Assembly (NCBI GenBank): GCA_030526005.1
Contig: JAUNDP010000019.1
Span: 1-43,832, forward strand
Source: Eubacteriales bacterium
GTDB lineage: Bacteria > Bacillota > Clostridia > Lachnospirales > Lachnospiraceae
Direction of reading: 5' to 3'
DNA length: 43,832 bases
In this document: piece after piece, positions 25,963-36,998 of the stretch
How positions within the stretch are numbered: the first letter of the stretch is position 1
Layout of the letters: each line of letters begins with the position of its first letter
The notes under the pieces: model-generated
Seen by the model: only the letters and a program-made list of their open reading frames with translations
The model's database searches: none
Told to the model about the DNA's origin: nothing
Translations under genes and position numbers: made by a program

Positions 25963-26334
25963 ATGGCAAAATTAACAACAGCTGAATTTATTGAAGCTAT
26001 CAAAGAATTATCCGTATTAGAATTAAACGATTTAGTAAAAGCATGTGAAGAAGAATTTGGTGTATCCGCAGCAGCAGGTGTTGTTGTAGCAGCAGCTGGC
26101 CCAGCAGAAGCAGCAGAAGAAAAAGATGAGTTCGACGTAGAACTGACAGAAGTTGGACCAAACAAAGTTAAAGTTATCAAAGTTGTTCGTGAAGCTACAG
26201 GATTAGGCTTAAAAGAAGCGAAAGAAGTAGTTGACGGAGCTCCTAAGGTAATCAAAGAAGGCGTATCCAAAGCTGAAGCTGAAGAAATGAAGACAAAATT
26301 AGAAGCAGAAGGCGCTAAAGTTACTTTAAAATAA
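25963..26334 (+). CDS. rplL: 50S ribosomal protein L7/L12
   Basis: This stalk protein recruits translation factors. The 123-aa product has an N-terminal dimerisation domain ([20 protein letters not shown]), an Ala/Gly hinge (about 38-53), and the conserved C-terminal domain ([35 protein letters not shown]). Length and composition are normal. A strong terminator follows, so rpoB is not obviously co-transcribed. Confidence 0.98.
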   Translation: MAKLTTAEFIEAIKELSVLELNDLVKACEEEFGVSAAAGVVVAAAGPAEAAEEKDEFDVELTEVGPNKVKVIKVVREATGLGLKEAKEVVDGAPKVIKEGVSKAEAEEMKTKLEAEGAKVTLK

Positions 26335-26350
26335 TTTTGCGAGCGAATAT

Positions 26351-26380
26351 AGGGAACCGTAATTGCGGTTCCCTTTTTTT
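26351..26380 (+). terminator. rplJ-rplL terminator
   Basis: Perfect 9-bp stem AGGGAACCG/CGGTTCCCT with a 6-nt loop and seven T. Confidence 0.92.
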
Positions 26381-26508
26381 AAAATCTCAGAAAAAGATTT
26401 ACAGAAAAAATGCAGCAGTCAGAAACAGGCAATCAGACGGTGCAGAGAAGGGAAACTGCACAGAGGATTGTATGGGCAACTGTGCCATACAGAAGGGAGA
26501 ATGGAAAT

Positions 26509-27873
26509 ATGGGATGGTGGAAAAAAACAGGTCTTATGATATGTTTATGTACGGCATTGTCATTTATGGCGCCAGATTCTTCGATTTGTGCGGAGGCTGC
26601 TTTAAACATTGAGGATGTACGCCAGGCGTCCGCATACCAGTATGATCTGGTCAGCAATATGAGAAAGACGCCGAATCAGGTAGGAACTTGGGTGAAAAGT
26701 TCAAAGGGATATCGTTTTAAGTTGAAAACAAATCAGTATCTGAAAAACGGATGGGCGCGGATTGAAGGGAGAATCTATTGCTTCGACGCAAATGGATATC
26801 GCCGTGTCGGATTTTATACATATAGAAACAGAAAGTATTATTTTAAGAGCAACGGGCAGCTTGCAGTCAATTACTGGCTCAGAAACGGAGACCGCACTTG
26901 CTATCTGAAGCCGGACGGAACACTGGCTGTTGGAATGCTGCGGTATGGAGGAAATTATTATTATTTTAATGAGCGTGGTCTGATGGTGCGCGGCTGGACT
27001 CAAATTGATGACAAAATGTATTATTTCCGGGAAGATGGAACGCGTGCATCCGGCTGGGAGATGATTAAAGATCCTTCAGACGGAAAGACTTACCGCCATT
27101 ACTTTTCAGCGACAGGAACTCCGGTACGCGGCTGGAAGATGATCGATGGAAAACAGTATCATCTGACAGAGACTGGAAGAGTGACCGTGGGATGGGAAAA
27201 GGTACATAATAACTATTGGTGTTACTTTGAGGAAGACGGCTCCGGCGCTGTCGGCTGGAAAGAGATTGAGGGAAGCTGGTACTGCTTTTCAAATGAAGGT
27301 ATCATGCTGGTAAACCAGTGGGTGGACGGATATTATCTCGGAAGCGACGGGCGCAGAGTGGAAGATACGGAAGAGAGAACCTATATTTTCTGCGGAGATT
27401 CCCGAACCGTATTGATGAGCAGAGTTATCAACAATCCGGATCATTTGTATGTGGCGAGAAGCGGATGCGGCTACTTCTGGTTTAGAAGCACAGGAATGGG
27501 AGATCTTCAAAAATATCTGGAGAAGAATCCGAAGGCAAAAATTATTTTAAACTTAGGTGTCAACGATGTCGGAAACTGTGAGAAATATATTAATCTGTAC
27601 AAGGATCTGTTTAAGATGTATCCGATGGCGAAGATTTATATTATGTCCGTAAATCCGGTCGATGATATCAATTATCCGGAAATTATAGAACGTCATAAAT
27701 CGACGCCAGAAGTGGAAGCTTTCAACAAAAAGATGAAAGCGGCGTTTCCGACTCGCTATATCGACGCATACAGCTATTTAAAACAGATTGGCTTTGGAAC
27801 GATAGACGGCGTACATTATACAGATCAGACATATCGAGATATCTATCAGTATATTTTAAGCCAAACAAAATAG
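26509..27873 (+). CDS. Secreted SGNH hydrolase with cell-wall/glucan-binding repeats
   Basis: This is a predicted extracellular esterase attached non-covalently to the surface. The 454-aa protein has a signal peptide (about 1-27) and then nine to ten repeats of about 20 aa of the choline/glucan-binding type (residues about 60-285; units such as YYYFNERGLMVRGWTQID). A C-terminal SGNH/GDSL domain follows, with Ser298 in GDSRT, Asn352 in GVNDVG, and Asp433/His436 in DGVHYTD. Such enzymes usually remove O-acetyl groups from polysaccharide or peptidoglycan. The ATG at 26509 follows GGGAG and starts a good signal peptide. The frame runs 33 codons further upstream without one. It sits alone between rplL and rpoB. 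Confidence 0.88.
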   Translation: MGWWKKTGLMICLCTALSFMAPDSSICAEAALNIEDVRQASAYQYDLVSNMRKTPNQVGTWVKSSKGYRFKLKTNQYLKNGWARIEGRIYCFDANGYRRVGFYTYRNRKYYFKSNGQLAVNYWLRNGDRTCYLKPDGTLAVGMLRYGGNYYYFNERGLMVRGWTQIDDKMYYFREDGTRASGWEMIKDPSDGKTYRHYFSATGTPVRGWKMIDGKQYHLTETGRVTVGWEKVHNNYWCYFEEDGSGAVGWKEIEGSWYCFSNEGIMLVNQWVDGYYLGSDGRRVEDTEERTYIFCGDSRTVLMSRVINNPDHLYVARSGCGYFWFRSTGMGDLQKYLEKNPKAKIILNLGVNDVGNCEKYINLYKDLFKMYPMAKIYIMSVNPVDDINYPEIIERHKSTPEVEAFNKKMKAAFPTRYIDAYSYLKQIGFGTIDGVHYTDQTYRDIYQYILSQTK

Positions 27874-27881
27874 AACAACCG

Positions 27882-27944
27882 GGCAGAGAGTGCAAAAAAA
27901 GAAAAGGAGTTTCCTTTTTTGAATGCACTCTCTGTCTGATTTTT
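27882..27944 (+). terminator. Terminator of the SGNH hydrolase gene
   Basis: The outer stem CAGAGAGTGCA/TGCACTCTCTG (27884-27894 and 27924-27934) is continued by an A-rich/T-rich inner stem and followed by TTTTT. With such long arms it could work in both directions. Confidence 0.85.
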
Positions 27945-27994
27945 AAAATAATCGGCTTCCGTAAAAAAAGAAATAAAAAAGTAGAAAAATGAGA

Positions 27995-28023
27995 TTGACA
28001 TTCTCAAAAAATTGTGATAGCAT
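27995..28023 (+). promoter_or_regulatory. rpoB-rpoC promoter
   Basis: TTGACA at 27995-28000, a 17-nt spacer and TAGCAT at 28018-28023 with an extended TG at 28015-28016. The leader is about 100 nt. It includes GTGCAAGAGTGCGC followed by CTAAGGCAC, which may fold. Confidence 0.7.
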
Positions 28024-28127
28024 GGAAAATGCACTATTGTGCAAGAGTGCGCCCTAAGGCACAACTATGCCCAAAAGTGAACGAAGAAAACTGCATTTTA
28101 GATAGAAAGAACAGGGGTGAAACATCA

Positions 28128-31100
28128 ATGAAGAAAAACAGGATACGTCCTATAACAAATGGCAGAAGCCTGCGTATGAGTTATTCGAAACAAAAAGAAG
28201 TTCTCGAAATGCCTAACTTGATTGAGGTGCAAAGGGATTCGTATCAATGGTTCCTGGATGAGGGGCTGAAAGAAGTTTTTGACGACATTTCTCCAATTGT
28301 TGACTATAGTGGAAAATTAAGTTTGGAATTTGTGGACTTTACATTGTGCGAGGACGATGTGAAATACTCCATTGAAGAGTGTAAAGAGAGAGATGCAACA
28401 TACGCTGCACCTTTAAAGGTTAAAGTAAAGCTTCATAATAAAGAAGAGGACAAGATTTACGAACATGAGATTTTCATGGGCGATCTTCCGATTATGACAG
28501 CAACCGGTACATTTGTGATCAACGGAGCTGAGCGAGTTATCGTCAGTCAGCTGGTACGTTCTCCGGGTATTTATTATGCGATTTCACATGATAAATTAGG
28601 AAAAAAATTATTTTCTTCTACAGTAATTCCAAACCGTGGTGCATGGCTGGAATATGAGACAGACTCTTACGATGTTTTCAGTGTTCGTGTGGACAGAACA
28701 AGAAAAGTTCCGATCACTGTTTTAATTCGCGCCCTGGGAATCGGTACAAATGCAGAAATCATAGAATTGTTCGGTGAAGAACCGAAAATTTTGGCAAGCT
28801 TGGCAAAAGATACCGCTACGAGCTATCAGGAAGGGCTTTTGGAATTATACAAGAAGATCCGTCCAGGCGAGCCGCTTGCCGTAGACAGTGCAGAAAGCTT
28901 GATTACCAGCATGTTCTTTGATCCAAGAAGATATGATCTGGCAAAAGTTGGACGTTATAAATTTAATAAGAAATTAAAACTGAGAAACAGAATTGCCGGT
29001 CATGTTCTTGCTGAGGACGTTGTTGACATGACGACAGGGGAGATCCTGGCAGAGGCTGGCACAGAAGTATCCCGCGAACTTGCCGACGAGATTCAGAATG
29101 CAGCAGTTCCTTTTGTCTGGATTCAGACAGAGACGTGCAATACAAAGGTCATCTCCAATATGATGGTTGATCCGATGCACTATGTGGATCTGAGCAGAGC
29201 AGAGCTGAAAGAGTTAGGCATTGCTGAGGATGTTGTATACTATCCAGTTTTAGAGAAGATTTTAGAAGAAAATGAAAACATAGAGGATCTCAAGGATGCT
29301 CTGAAAAAGAACAGCCATGAGCTTGTACCGAAACATATCACAAAAGAGGATATCATCGCTTCCATCAACTACAATATTCATCTGGAATATGGCATCGGAA
29401 ATGATGATGACATCGACCATCTGGGCAACAGACGTATCAGAGCCGTAGGCGAGCTGCTTCAGAACCAGTATCGCATCGGTCTGTCCAGACTGGAGCGTGT
29501 TGTCCGTGAAAGAATGACGACACAGGATATGGACGGTATCTCACCACAGTCTCTGATCAATATCAAACCGGTTACCGCTGCTGTAAAAGAATTCTTTGGT
29601 TCTTCCCAGCTGTCCCAGTTCATGGATCAGAATAACCCGCTTGGAGAGCTGACACATAAGAGACGTCTCTCCGCACTTGGACCTGGCGGTCTGTCCCGAG
29701 ACAGAGCAGGATTCGAGGTGCGAGACGTTCACTATTCTCATTATGGAAGAATGTGTCCGATCGAGACGCCTGAAGGTCCGAACATCGGATTGATCAACTC
29801 CCTTGCAACCTATGCGAGAATTAATGAATATGGATTTATTGAGGCTCCATACCGTAAAATTGATAAAACAGATCCGAAAAACCCTCGTGTTACGGATGAA
29901 GTAGAATATATGACAGCTGACGTGGAAGACAATTACCATGTTGCACAGGCGAATGAGCCGCTCGATGAAGAAGGCCATTTCCTGCACAAAAATGTATCTG
30001 GACGTTATCGTGAGGAGACACAGGAATACGAACGTACTATGTTTGATTACATGGACGTATCTCCTAAGATGGTATTCTCTGTCGCTACAGCGCTGATTCC
30101 TTTCCTGGAAAACGATGATGCCAACCGAGCTCTGATGGGATCCAACATGCAGAGACAGGCCGTTCCTCTTCTGACGACAGAAGCTCCTGTTGTCGGTACT
30201 GGTATTGAGACAAAAGCAGCCGTTGACTCCGGTGTCTGCATTGTAGCAAAGAAATCCGGTACAATCGAGTATTCCACTTCCAAAGTGATCATCATGAAGA
30301 ATGATGACGGAACAAAAGATGAATATCATCTGACAAAATTTGCAAGAAGTAACCAGAGCAACTGCTACAACCAGAGATCCATCGTATTTAAGGGCGACCA
30401 TGTGGAAGCAGGTCAGGTTATCGCAGATGGTCCTTCCACTTCAAACGGAGAGATCGCTCTTGGTAAAAACCCTCTGATCGGATTTATGACATGGGAAGGA
30501 TATAACTACGAGGATGCCGTTCTTCTGAGTGAAAGACTTGTCATGGATGATGTCTATACTTCTGTTCATATTGAAGAATATGAGGCAGAGGCAAGAGATA
30601 CAAAATTAGGACCGGAAGAGATCACAAGAGACGTTCCGGGTGTCGGCGACGATGCGCTGAAAGATCTGGATGATCGTGGAATTATCCGCATCGGTGCAGA
30701 AGTGCGCGCCGGAGATATTCTGGTCGGAAAAGTAACTCCAAAAGGAGAGACAGAGCTGACAGCAGAAGAAAGACTGCTTAGAGCAATCTTCGGTGAGAAG
30801 GCTAGAGAAGTTCGTGATACTTCCCTGAAAGTTCCTCACGGAGAATATGGTATCGTTGTTGATGCAAAAGTATTCACAAGAGAAAATGGTGATGAATTGT
30901 CACCTGGAGTAAATCAGGCAGTCCGCATCTACATCGCTCAGAAGAGAAAAATCTCTGTGGGAGATAAGATGGCTGGACGTCACGGAAACAAGGGTGTTGT
31001 CTCCCGTGTACTTCCTGTAGAAGATATGCCATTCCTGCCAAACGGACGTCCGCTTGACATCGTGCTGAACCCACTTGGTGTGCCTTCACGTATGAATATC

Positions 31101-31997
31101 GGACAGGTATTGGAAATACATTTAAGTCTGGCAGCGAAAGCGCTTGGATTTAATATCTCAACGCCTGTCTTTGACGGTGCAAACGAGATTGATATCATGG
31201 ACACACTGGATCTGGCAAATGATTATGTCAATCTGGAATGGGATGAATTTAAAGCAAAACATGAAGAGGAACTGCTTCCTGAGGTTATGGATTATCTGTA
31301 TGAAAACAGAGATCACAGAGCGCTCTGGAAAGGCGTACCGCTTTCAAGAGATGGAAAAGTAAGACTCCGTGACGGAAGAACGGGAGAATATTTCGACAGT
31401 CCGGTAACAATCGGACACATGCACTATCTGAAACTGCATCATCTTGTTGATGATAAGATCCATGCGCGTTCTACAGGTCCTTACTCCTTAGTAACACAGC
31501 AGCCACTGGGCGGTAAAGCGCAGTTCGGAGGACAGCGTTTCGGAGAGATGGAGGTATGGGCGCTGGAAGCTTACGGTGCATCCTATACTCTTCAGGAGAT
31601 TCTGACCGTAAAATCAGATGATGTTGTCGGACGTGTGAAGACATACGAGGCAATCATCAAAGGAGAAAATATCTCTGAACCTGGTATTCCTGAATCATTT
31701 AAGGTATTGCTGAAAGAACTTCAGTCACTTGGACTGGATGTCAAAGTGCTCAAAGATGATCAGACAGAAGTGGAGATCATGGAGACAGTTGACTACAGCG
31801 ATGCAGATATCCGTGCGACAATGGAAGGAAATGACGGATATCAGGACGAAAATGAGTTCGCACGTCATGGCTACAGCAAGCAGGAATATGACGGAGAGGA
31901 CTATGTCAATATCGAAGAGGATGACTATTCCGTGGATACGGATGACGATGCTGATTCCTTCGCAAGCAAGATTTTAGGAAGCAGCGACGAAGAATAG
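28128..31997 (+). CDS. rpoB: DNA-directed RNA polymerase subunit beta
   Basis: This is a 1289-aa catalytic subunit of RNA polymerase. Conserved regions include [20 protein letters not shown], the rifampicin pocket ([15 protein letters not shown] with Asp500, THKRR with His510, then SALGPGG), [35 protein letters not shown], and the C-terminal [20 protein letters not shown]. The Asp500/His510 spacing equals E. coli D516/H526, and the pocket residues look wild type (rifampicin-sensitive form). ATG 28128 ([19 protein letters not shown]) follows AGGGGTGA. The frame is open 38 codons upstream but without family-like sequence. rpoC follows after 59 nt. Confidence 0.98.
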   Translation: MKKNRIRPITNGRSLRMSYSKQKEVLEMPNLIEVQRDSYQWFLDEGLKEVFDDISPIVDYSGKLSLEFVDFTLCEDDVKYSIEECKERDATYAAPLKVKVKLHNKEEDKIYEHEIFMGDLPIMTATGTFVINGAERVIVSQLVRSPGIYYAISHDKLGKKLFSSTVIPNRGAWLEYETDSYDVFSVRVDRTRKVPITVLIRALGIGTNAEIIELFGEEPKILASLAKDTATSYQEGLLELYKKIRPGEPLAVDSAESLITSMFFDPRRYDLAKVGRYKFNKKLKLRNRIAGHVLAEDVVDMTTGEILAEAGTEVSRELADEIQNAAVPFVWIQTETCNTKVISNMMVDPMHYVDLSRAELKELGIAEDVVYYPVLEKILEENENIEDLKDALKKNSHELVPKHITKEDIIASINYNIHLEYGIGNDDDIDHLGNRRIRAVGELLQNQYRIGLSRLERVVRERMTTQDMDGISPQSLINIKPVTAAVKEFFGSSQLSQFMDQNNPLGELTHKRRLSALGPGGLSRDRAGFEVRDVHYSHYGRMCPIETPEGPNIGLINSLATYARINEYGFIEAPYRKIDKTDPKNPRVTDEVEYMTADVEDNYHVAQANEPLDEEGHFLHKNVSGRYREETQEYERTMFDYMDVSPKMVFSVATALIPFLENDDANRALMGSNMQRQAVPLLTTEAPVVGTGIETKAAVDSGVCIVAKKSGTIEYSTSKVIIMKNDDGTKDEYHLTKFARSNQSNCYNQRSIVFKGDHVEAGQVIADGPSTSNGEIALGKNPLIGFMTWEGYNYEDAVLLSERLVMDDVYTSVHIEEYEAEARDTKLGPEEITRDVPGVGDDALKDLDDRGIIRIGAEVRAGDILVGKVTPKGETELTAEERLLRAIFGEKAREVRDTSLKVPHGEYGIVVDAKVFTRENGDELSPGVNQAVRIYIAQKRKISVGDKMAGRHGNKGVVSRVLPVEDMPFLPNGRPLDIVLNPLGVPSRMNIGQVLEIHLSLAAKALGFNISTPVFDGANEIDIMDTLDLANDYVNLEWDEFKAKHEEELLPEVMDYLYENRDHRALWKGVPLSRDGKVRLRDGRTGEYFDSPVTIGHMHYLKLHHLVDDKIHARSTGPYSLVTQQPLGGKAQFGGQRFGEMEVWALEAYGASYTLQEILTVKSDDVVGRVKTYEAIIKGENISEPGIPESFKVLLKELQSLGLDVKVLKDDQTEVEIMETVDYSDADIRATMEGNDGYQDENEFARHGYSKQEYDGEDYVNIEEDDYSVDTDDDADSFASKILGSSDEE

Positions 31998-32056
31998 AAC
32001 TTGGAAATACAGCAGTTCACGAATCAAGACAGTTATTATGGAAAGGAGTACCATAA

Positions 32057-35000
32057 ATGTCAGAAACAACAACGAATGAAACATATCAACCGATGACGTT
32101 TGATTCCATTAAGATCGGTCTTGCTTCTCCTGAAAAGATCAGGGAATGGTCACACGGAGAAGTAAAGAAACCGGAAACCATTAATTATAGAACTCTGAAA
32201 CCGGAAAAGGATGGACTGTTCTGCGAGCGTATCTTTGGACCGAGCAAAGACTGGGAATGTCACTGCGGAAAATATAAAAAAATCCGCTATAAAGGCGTAA
32301 TCTGTGACCGATGCGGTGTAGAGGTTACAAAATCCAGCGTGCGAAGAGAACGTATGGGACATATTGAACTCGCAGCGCCGGTCTCCCACATCTGGTATTT
32401 TAAAGGAATCCCGTCCCGTATGGGACTGATTCTGGATATTTCTCCGAGAGTCCTGGAAAAAGTACTGTACTTTGCAAACTATATCGTTCTGGATAAAGGA
32501 AAAAGCAACCTGATGTACAAACAGGTTCTGACAGAGCGTGAATATCAGGAAGCATGTGAGAAATTCAGCGGTCCGGACGGAAAGCCAACTTTCCGTGTCG
32601 GAATGGGAGCAGAGGCAATCAAAGAATTGCTTGAAGCGATTGATCTAGAAGCAGAATCCGTAGAATTAAAGAAGGGATTGAAAGAATCCACAGGTCAGAA
32701 ACGCGCAAGAATTATCAAGAGACTGGAAGTAATCGAAGCATTCCGCGGTTCAGGAAACAGACCGGAATGGATGATTATGACTGTGATTCCTGTAATTCCG
32801 CCGGATCTGCGCCCGATGGTACAGCTCGACGGAGGCCGTTTTGCGACATCTGACCTGAACGATCTGTACAGAAGAATTATCAACAGAAACAATCGTCTGA
32901 AAAGACTTCTGGAATTAGGAGCGCCTGATATCATTGTCAGAAACGAAAAGAGAATGCTTCAGGAAGCAGTTGACGCCCTGATTGATAACGGACGCCGCGG
33001 ACGTCCGGTGACAGGACCTGGAAACCGCGCCCTGAAATCTCTGTCCGATATGTTAAAAGGTAAATCCGGTCGTTTCCGTCAGAACCTGCTCGGAAAACGT
33101 GTTGACTATTCCGGACGTTCTGTTATCGTTGTAGGACCGGAACTGAAAATTTATCAGTGCGGTTTACCGAAAGAGATGGCGATTGAGCTGTTCAAACCGT
33201 TTGTAATGAAAGAGCTCGTATCAAACGGTACGTCTCACAACATCAAAAATGCGAAGAAGATGGTGGAGAAACTTCAGCCGGAAGTATGGGATGTTCTGGA
33301 AGAAGTAATTAAAGAACATCCGGTTATGTTAAACCGTGCCCCTACGCTTCACAGACTGGGTATCCAGGCATTTGAGCCGATTCTGGTTGAAGGTAAGGCA
33401 ATTAAACTGCATCCGCTTGTATGTACCGCATTCAACGCCGACTTTGACGGTGACCAGATGGCTGTGCATCTGCCGCTTTCTGTGGAAGCGCAGGCAGAAT
33501 GCCGTTTCCTTCTGTTATCCCCGAACAACTTGCTGAAACCTTCCGATGGAGGTCCGGTTGCTGTTCCTTCTCAGGATATGGTGCTTGGTATCTATTATCT
33601 GACACAGGAAAGACCGGGAGTAAAGGGAGAAGGCAAATTCTTCAAGAGCGTAAATGAAGCGATTCTCGCATATGAAAATAAAGTGCTGACTCTTCAGACA
33701 AGAATCACCGTTCGTATGAGCAAAGTGATGGCTGACGGCACAAAGCTGACAGGAAATGTAGAATCTACACTGGGAAGATTTATCTTCAATGAAATCCTGC
33801 CGCAGGATTTGGGATTTGTAGATAGAAGCATTCCTGGAAATGAACTGAAACTGGAAGTAGATTTCCATGTGGGCAAAAAAGGCCTGAAACAGATTCTGGA
33901 AAAAGTAATTAACACACATGGCGCTACAAAGACAGCAGAAGTTCTGGACGATATCAAAGCAATGGGATATAAATACTCCACACGAGCTGCGATGACCGTA
34001 TCCATTTCTGACATGACCGTTCCGCCTGAAAAACCGGAACTGATCAAGAAAGCACAGGATACCGTAGACTTAATTACAAGAAACTACAAACGAGGCCTGA
34101 TCACAGAGGAAGAGCGTTACAAAGAAGTTGTCGAGACATGGAAAAATACCGATGATATTCTGACAAAAGCGCTGCTGGACGGACTTGATAAATATAATAA
34201 CATCTTTATGATGGCGGATTCCGGAGCCCGTGGTTCTGATAAACAGATCAAACAGCTGGCTGGTATGCGAGGATTGATGGCAGATACAACTGGTCATACA
34301 ATCGAGCTGCCTATCAAGTCGAACTTCCGTGAAGGTCTTGACGTACTGGAATACTTCATGTCTGCTCATGGAGCTCGTAAAGGTCTGTCTGATACAGCGC
34401 TTCGTACAGCCGATTCCGGTTACCTGACAAGACGTCTTGTCGATGTATCTCAGGAACTGATCATCCGTGAAGTCGACTGCTGCGAAGGAAAAGAAATTCC
34501 GGGAATGTATGTAAAAGCATTCCGCGACGGACGTGAAGAGATCGAAAGTCTTCAGGAACGTATCACAGGACGATTCTCCTGCGAGACCATCTGTGATAAA
34601 AACGGAGAAGTTATTGTAAAAGCAAACCACATGATCACTCCGAAACGCGCTGCACGCATCATGCAGGAAGGCGTGGACAAAGACGGAAAACCATTTGAGA
34701 AGATCAAGATCCGTACGATCCTGACATGTAAATCTCATATTGGTGTCTGCGCAAAATGTTACGGCGCTAACCTGGCAACAGGAGAGCCGGTACAGGTCGG
34801 AGAATCTGTCGGAATCATTGCCGCACAGTCGATCGGTGAGCCTGGTACACAGCTGACAATGCGTACGTTCCATACGGGCGGTGTTGCCGGCGGCGATATC
34901 ACACAGGGTCTTCCTCGTGTCGAGGAGCTTTTTGAAGCAAGAAAACCGAAAGGACTTGCTATTATCACTGAGATCGCAGGTGTTGCCACAATCAAAGATA

Positions 35001-35731
35001 CGAAGAAGAAACGTGAGATCGAGGTTGTGAACAAAGAGACAGGAGAGATGAAGACATATCTGATCCCGTACGGTTCCAGAATCAAGATTCAGGACGGAAC
35101 GTATCTGGAAGCCGGCGACGAGCTGACAGAAGGTAGCGTAAATCCGCATGATATCTTGAAGATCAAAGGTGTGCGTGCTGTTCAGGATTACATGATCCAG
35201 GAAGTACAGCGTGTATATCGTCTGCAGGGTGTAGAAATCAACGATAAACATATCGAAGTGATTGTGCGCCAGATGCTGAAGAAAATCCGTGTTGAAAATA
35301 ACGGTGATACCGATCTTCTTCCGGGAACAATGGTAGATAATCTGGAATTTGAAGATATCAATGCAGAAATGATTGCACAGGGCAAAGAGCCGGCAGAAGG
35401 AAAACAGGTAATGCTTGGTATCACAAAAGCTTCCCTTGCAACAAACTCCTTCTTATCCGCTGCTTCTTTCCAGGAGACAACGAAAGTTCTGACAGAAGCT
35501 GCAATCAAAGGAAAAGTCGATCCTCTGATCGGACTGAAAGAGAATGTAATTATCGGTAAACTGATTCCAGCCGGAACAGGTCTGAAGAGATATCGCAATG
35601 TCAAGATTCAGGCAGAGAACATGGATGAAGACGACGATGCGTTTGTCGAATTAGAAGTATCACAGGAGACGGCAAATATGCCCACTTCTGGAGAAGAAGA
35701 ACTGATTTCTGTTCAGGATAGCGATGAATAA
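32057..35731 (+). CDS. rpoC: DNA-directed RNA polymerase subunit beta-prime
   Basis: This is a 1224-aa subunit carrying the active-site magnesium. The N-terminal zinc ribbon has Cys68, Cys70, Cys83 and Cys86. The clamp and lid region has [19 protein letters not shown]. The catalytic loop [12 protein letters not shown] holds Asp462, Asp464 and Asp466. The second zinc site has [13 protein letters not shown], and the trigger-loop region has [19 protein letters not shown]. Its length is typical for Firmicutes, without the large proteobacterial insertion. It is co-transcribed with rpoB and closed by a strong terminator. Confidence 0.98.
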   Translation: MSETTTNETYQPMTFDSIKIGLASPEKIREWSHGEVKKPETINYRTLKPEKDGLFCERIFGPSKDWECHCGKYKKIRYKGVICDRCGVEVTKSSVRRERMGHIELAAPVSHIWYFKGIPSRMGLILDISPRVLEKVLYFANYIVLDKGKSNLMYKQVLTEREYQEACEKFSGPDGKPTFRVGMGAEAIKELLEAIDLEAESVELKKGLKESTGQKRARIIKRLEVIEAFRGSGNRPEWMIMTVIPVIPPDLRPMVQLDGGRFATSDLNDLYRRIINRNNRLKRLLELGAPDIIVRNEKRMLQEAVDALIDNGRRGRPVTGPGNRALKSLSDMLKGKSGRFRQNLLGKRVDYSGRSVIVVGPELKIYQCGLPKEMAIELFKPFVMKELVSNGTSHNIKNAKKMVEKLQPEVWDVLEEVIKEHPVMLNRAPTLHRLGIQAFEPILVEGKAIKLHPLVCTAFNADFDGDQMAVHLPLSVEAQAECRFLLLSPNNLLKPSDGGPVAVPSQDMVLGIYYLTQERPGVKGEGKFFKSVNEAILAYENKVLTLQTRITVRMSKVMADGTKLTGNVESTLGRFIFNEILPQDLGFVDRSIPGNELKLEVDFHVGKKGLKQILEKVINTHGATKTAEVLDDIKAMGYKYSTRAAMTVSISDMTVPPEKPELIKKAQDTVDLITRNYKRGLITEEERYKEVVETWKNTDDILTKALLDGLDKYNNIFMMADSGARGSDKQIKQLAGMRGLMADTTGHTIELPIKSNFREGLDVLEYFMSAHGARKGLSDTALRTADSGYLTRRLVDVSQELIIREVDCCEGKEIPGMYVKAFRDGREEIESLQERITGRFSCETICDKNGEVIVKANHMITPKRAARIMQEGVDKDGKPFEKIKIRTILTCKSHIGVCAKCYGANLATGEPVQVGESVGIIAAQSIGEPGTQLTMRTFHTGGVAGGDITQGLPRVEELFEARKPKGLAIITEIAGVATIKDTKKKREIEVVNKETGEMKTYLIPYGSRIKIQDGTYLEAGDELTEGSVNPHDILKIKGVRAVQDYMIQEVQRVYRLQGVEINDKHIEVIVRQMLKKIRVENNGDTDLLPGTMVDNLEFEDINAEMIAQGKEPAEGKQVMLGITKASLATNSFLSAASFQETTKVLTEAAIKGKVDPLIGLKENVIIGKLIPAGTGLKRYRNVKIQAENMDEDDDAFVELEVSQETANMPTSGEEELISVQDSDE

Positions 35732-35738
35732 ATAAAAG

Positions 35739-35776
35739 AAAACCCTCGCACCGGATTTCCGGTGTGAGGGTTTTTT
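35739..35776 (+). terminator. rpoBC terminator
   Basis: The 14-bp stem AACCCTCGCACCGG/CCGGTGTGAGGGTT (one G-T pair) is followed by six T. On the minus strand it is preceded by the LCP gene end and followed by a T-containing run, so it may serve both genes. Confidence 0.92.
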
Positions 35777-35792
35777 GATGAAAAATGTTTTT

Positions 35793-36983
35793 TTATTGAA
35801 GCCCTGTCTCATAAATAATATTGTTGCTGATTTCCTGAACCGTATCGGAAGGAATATAATCCGTATCGTTAAACAAGAAAGCGTGCAGTTCTGATACGTT
35901 TTGGGCCAAATTGACAGGAGCCACATAGGACTTGTCAGCATCATAGTTTGCCAGATTGAAAGGAAATCCTTTTGTCTCTCCGATGGTATAGGAAAGAGCA
36001 TCTTTGGCAAGACCTAAGATTTCTGTCGCAGATAAACTGGTATAGACCATAGGAAACAGTTCATCAATCAGAGCATTTAACTGAAGGATACCAGCTGATT
36101 TCGCAGCTTCCATTACTTTCATCAATACCGTTCTCTGACGTTCTGTCCGCTTGAAATCATTTCCGTCCGTATAGCGGATACGGCAGTATGCAAGCGCATG
36201 AAGACCGTCCACATGATACGTTCCCGGACCTGGGATATTTTCATAGGAATCAATTCCAAGTACCTGAGAGGTTTCCACAAGATAGTCATTTAAGAATCCT
36301 ACTTCATCCTCTTCAATCGTAAGATCGATTCCTCCAACTGCATCTACAGCAGCAGCGACAGCATTAAAATCAACGGTCACATAATCGACGATATCAAGAT
36401 CGAGATTTTTATTCAGCATATTGACTGCTGCCTGAGCGCCGCCGGCGCCGTACACTTCCGTCGCTTTTGTATAATAGCCAAGCGTTGTGTCGAGATAGGT
36501 GTCACGGTAGACGGAGACAAGTTTGATTTCTTTTGTGTCATTGTTGATGCTTGCAATCATAATCGTATCGCTGTTTGTGCCGCTTTCCAGATCTCCCGTT
36601 CGGGAATCGACGCCGAACAGCGCAATATTCCGGTAGCCGGAGAGCTTGGAAGAACCGTCCTCGGAAGAGACGCCAGGATTGATGATAATGTTTGAAGTAT
36701 CAAGAGACTTTGTATTTAATTTACCGAACTTTGCACCGATGAACAGCCCGCCTGCCAGAAGCAGAAGAACAAGAACCTCGAGGACAAAGAGAACGATACG
36801 GCGTGTCTTTGACTTTTTCTTTTTTCCTTTGCGAGGCGGTTGATTGTACGGGGGATATCCTCCGCCCGGATAGCCGTTGTTAAAATTTGGATTGTTCTGA
36901 TAAAAATTCTGGTTATATGAATTCTGACCATTTTGACTATTTGCATGGTTTCCATCTGGAAAACCGTCATAACGTTTTGACAT
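35793..36983 (-). CDS. LytR-CpsA-Psr (LCP) family glycopolymer transferase
   Basis: It is predicted to attach teichoic acid or capsule-like glycopolymers from lipid carriers to peptidoglycan, outside the membrane. The 396-aa protein has an unusual cytoplasmic N-terminus of about 50 aa rich in Asn, Gln, Gly, Pro and Tyr. A Lys-rich patch and one TM helix (about 61-82) follow, then the LCP domain. Conserved arginines and aspartates are in LFGVDSRTG, NSDTIMIASI, VSVYRDTYLD, VGGIDLTIEEDE and YCRIRYTDGNDFKRTERQR. AAGGAAAGGG lies before the ATG. It is transcribed against rpoC, 15 nt behind the VanZ-like gene, so the two form one operon. Confidence 0.93.
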   Translation of the reverse strand: MSKRYDGFPDGNHANSQNGQNSYNQNFYQNNPNFNNGYPGGGYPPYNQPPRKGKKKKSKTRRIVLFVLEVLVLLLLAGGLFIGAKFGKLNTKSLDTSNIIINPGVSSEDGSSKLSGYRNIALFGVDSRTGDLESGTNSDTIMIASINNDTKEIKLVSVYRDTYLDTTLGYYTKATEVYGAGGAQAAVNMLNKNLDLDIVDYVTVDFNAVAAAVDAVGGIDLTIEEDEVGFLNDYLVETSQVLGIDSYENIPGPGTYHVDGLHALAYCRIRYTDGNDFKRTERQRTVLMKVMEAAKSAGILQLNALIDELFPMVYTSLSATEILGLAKDALSYTIGETKGFPFNLANYDADKSYVAPVNLAQNVSELHAFLFNDTDYIPSDTVQEISNNIIYETGLQ

Positions 36984-36998
36984 AAGAATTCCCTTTCC

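Noticed and set aside
29600-29700. Rifampicin-resistance substitution in rpoB
   Set aside because: The pocket residues (Asp500, His510 and the following SALGPGG) match the sensitive wild-type pattern.
34070-35251. 393-codon minus-strand frame inside rpoC
   Set aside because: rpoC is certain here. The reverse frame is a composition artefact without recognisable domains.
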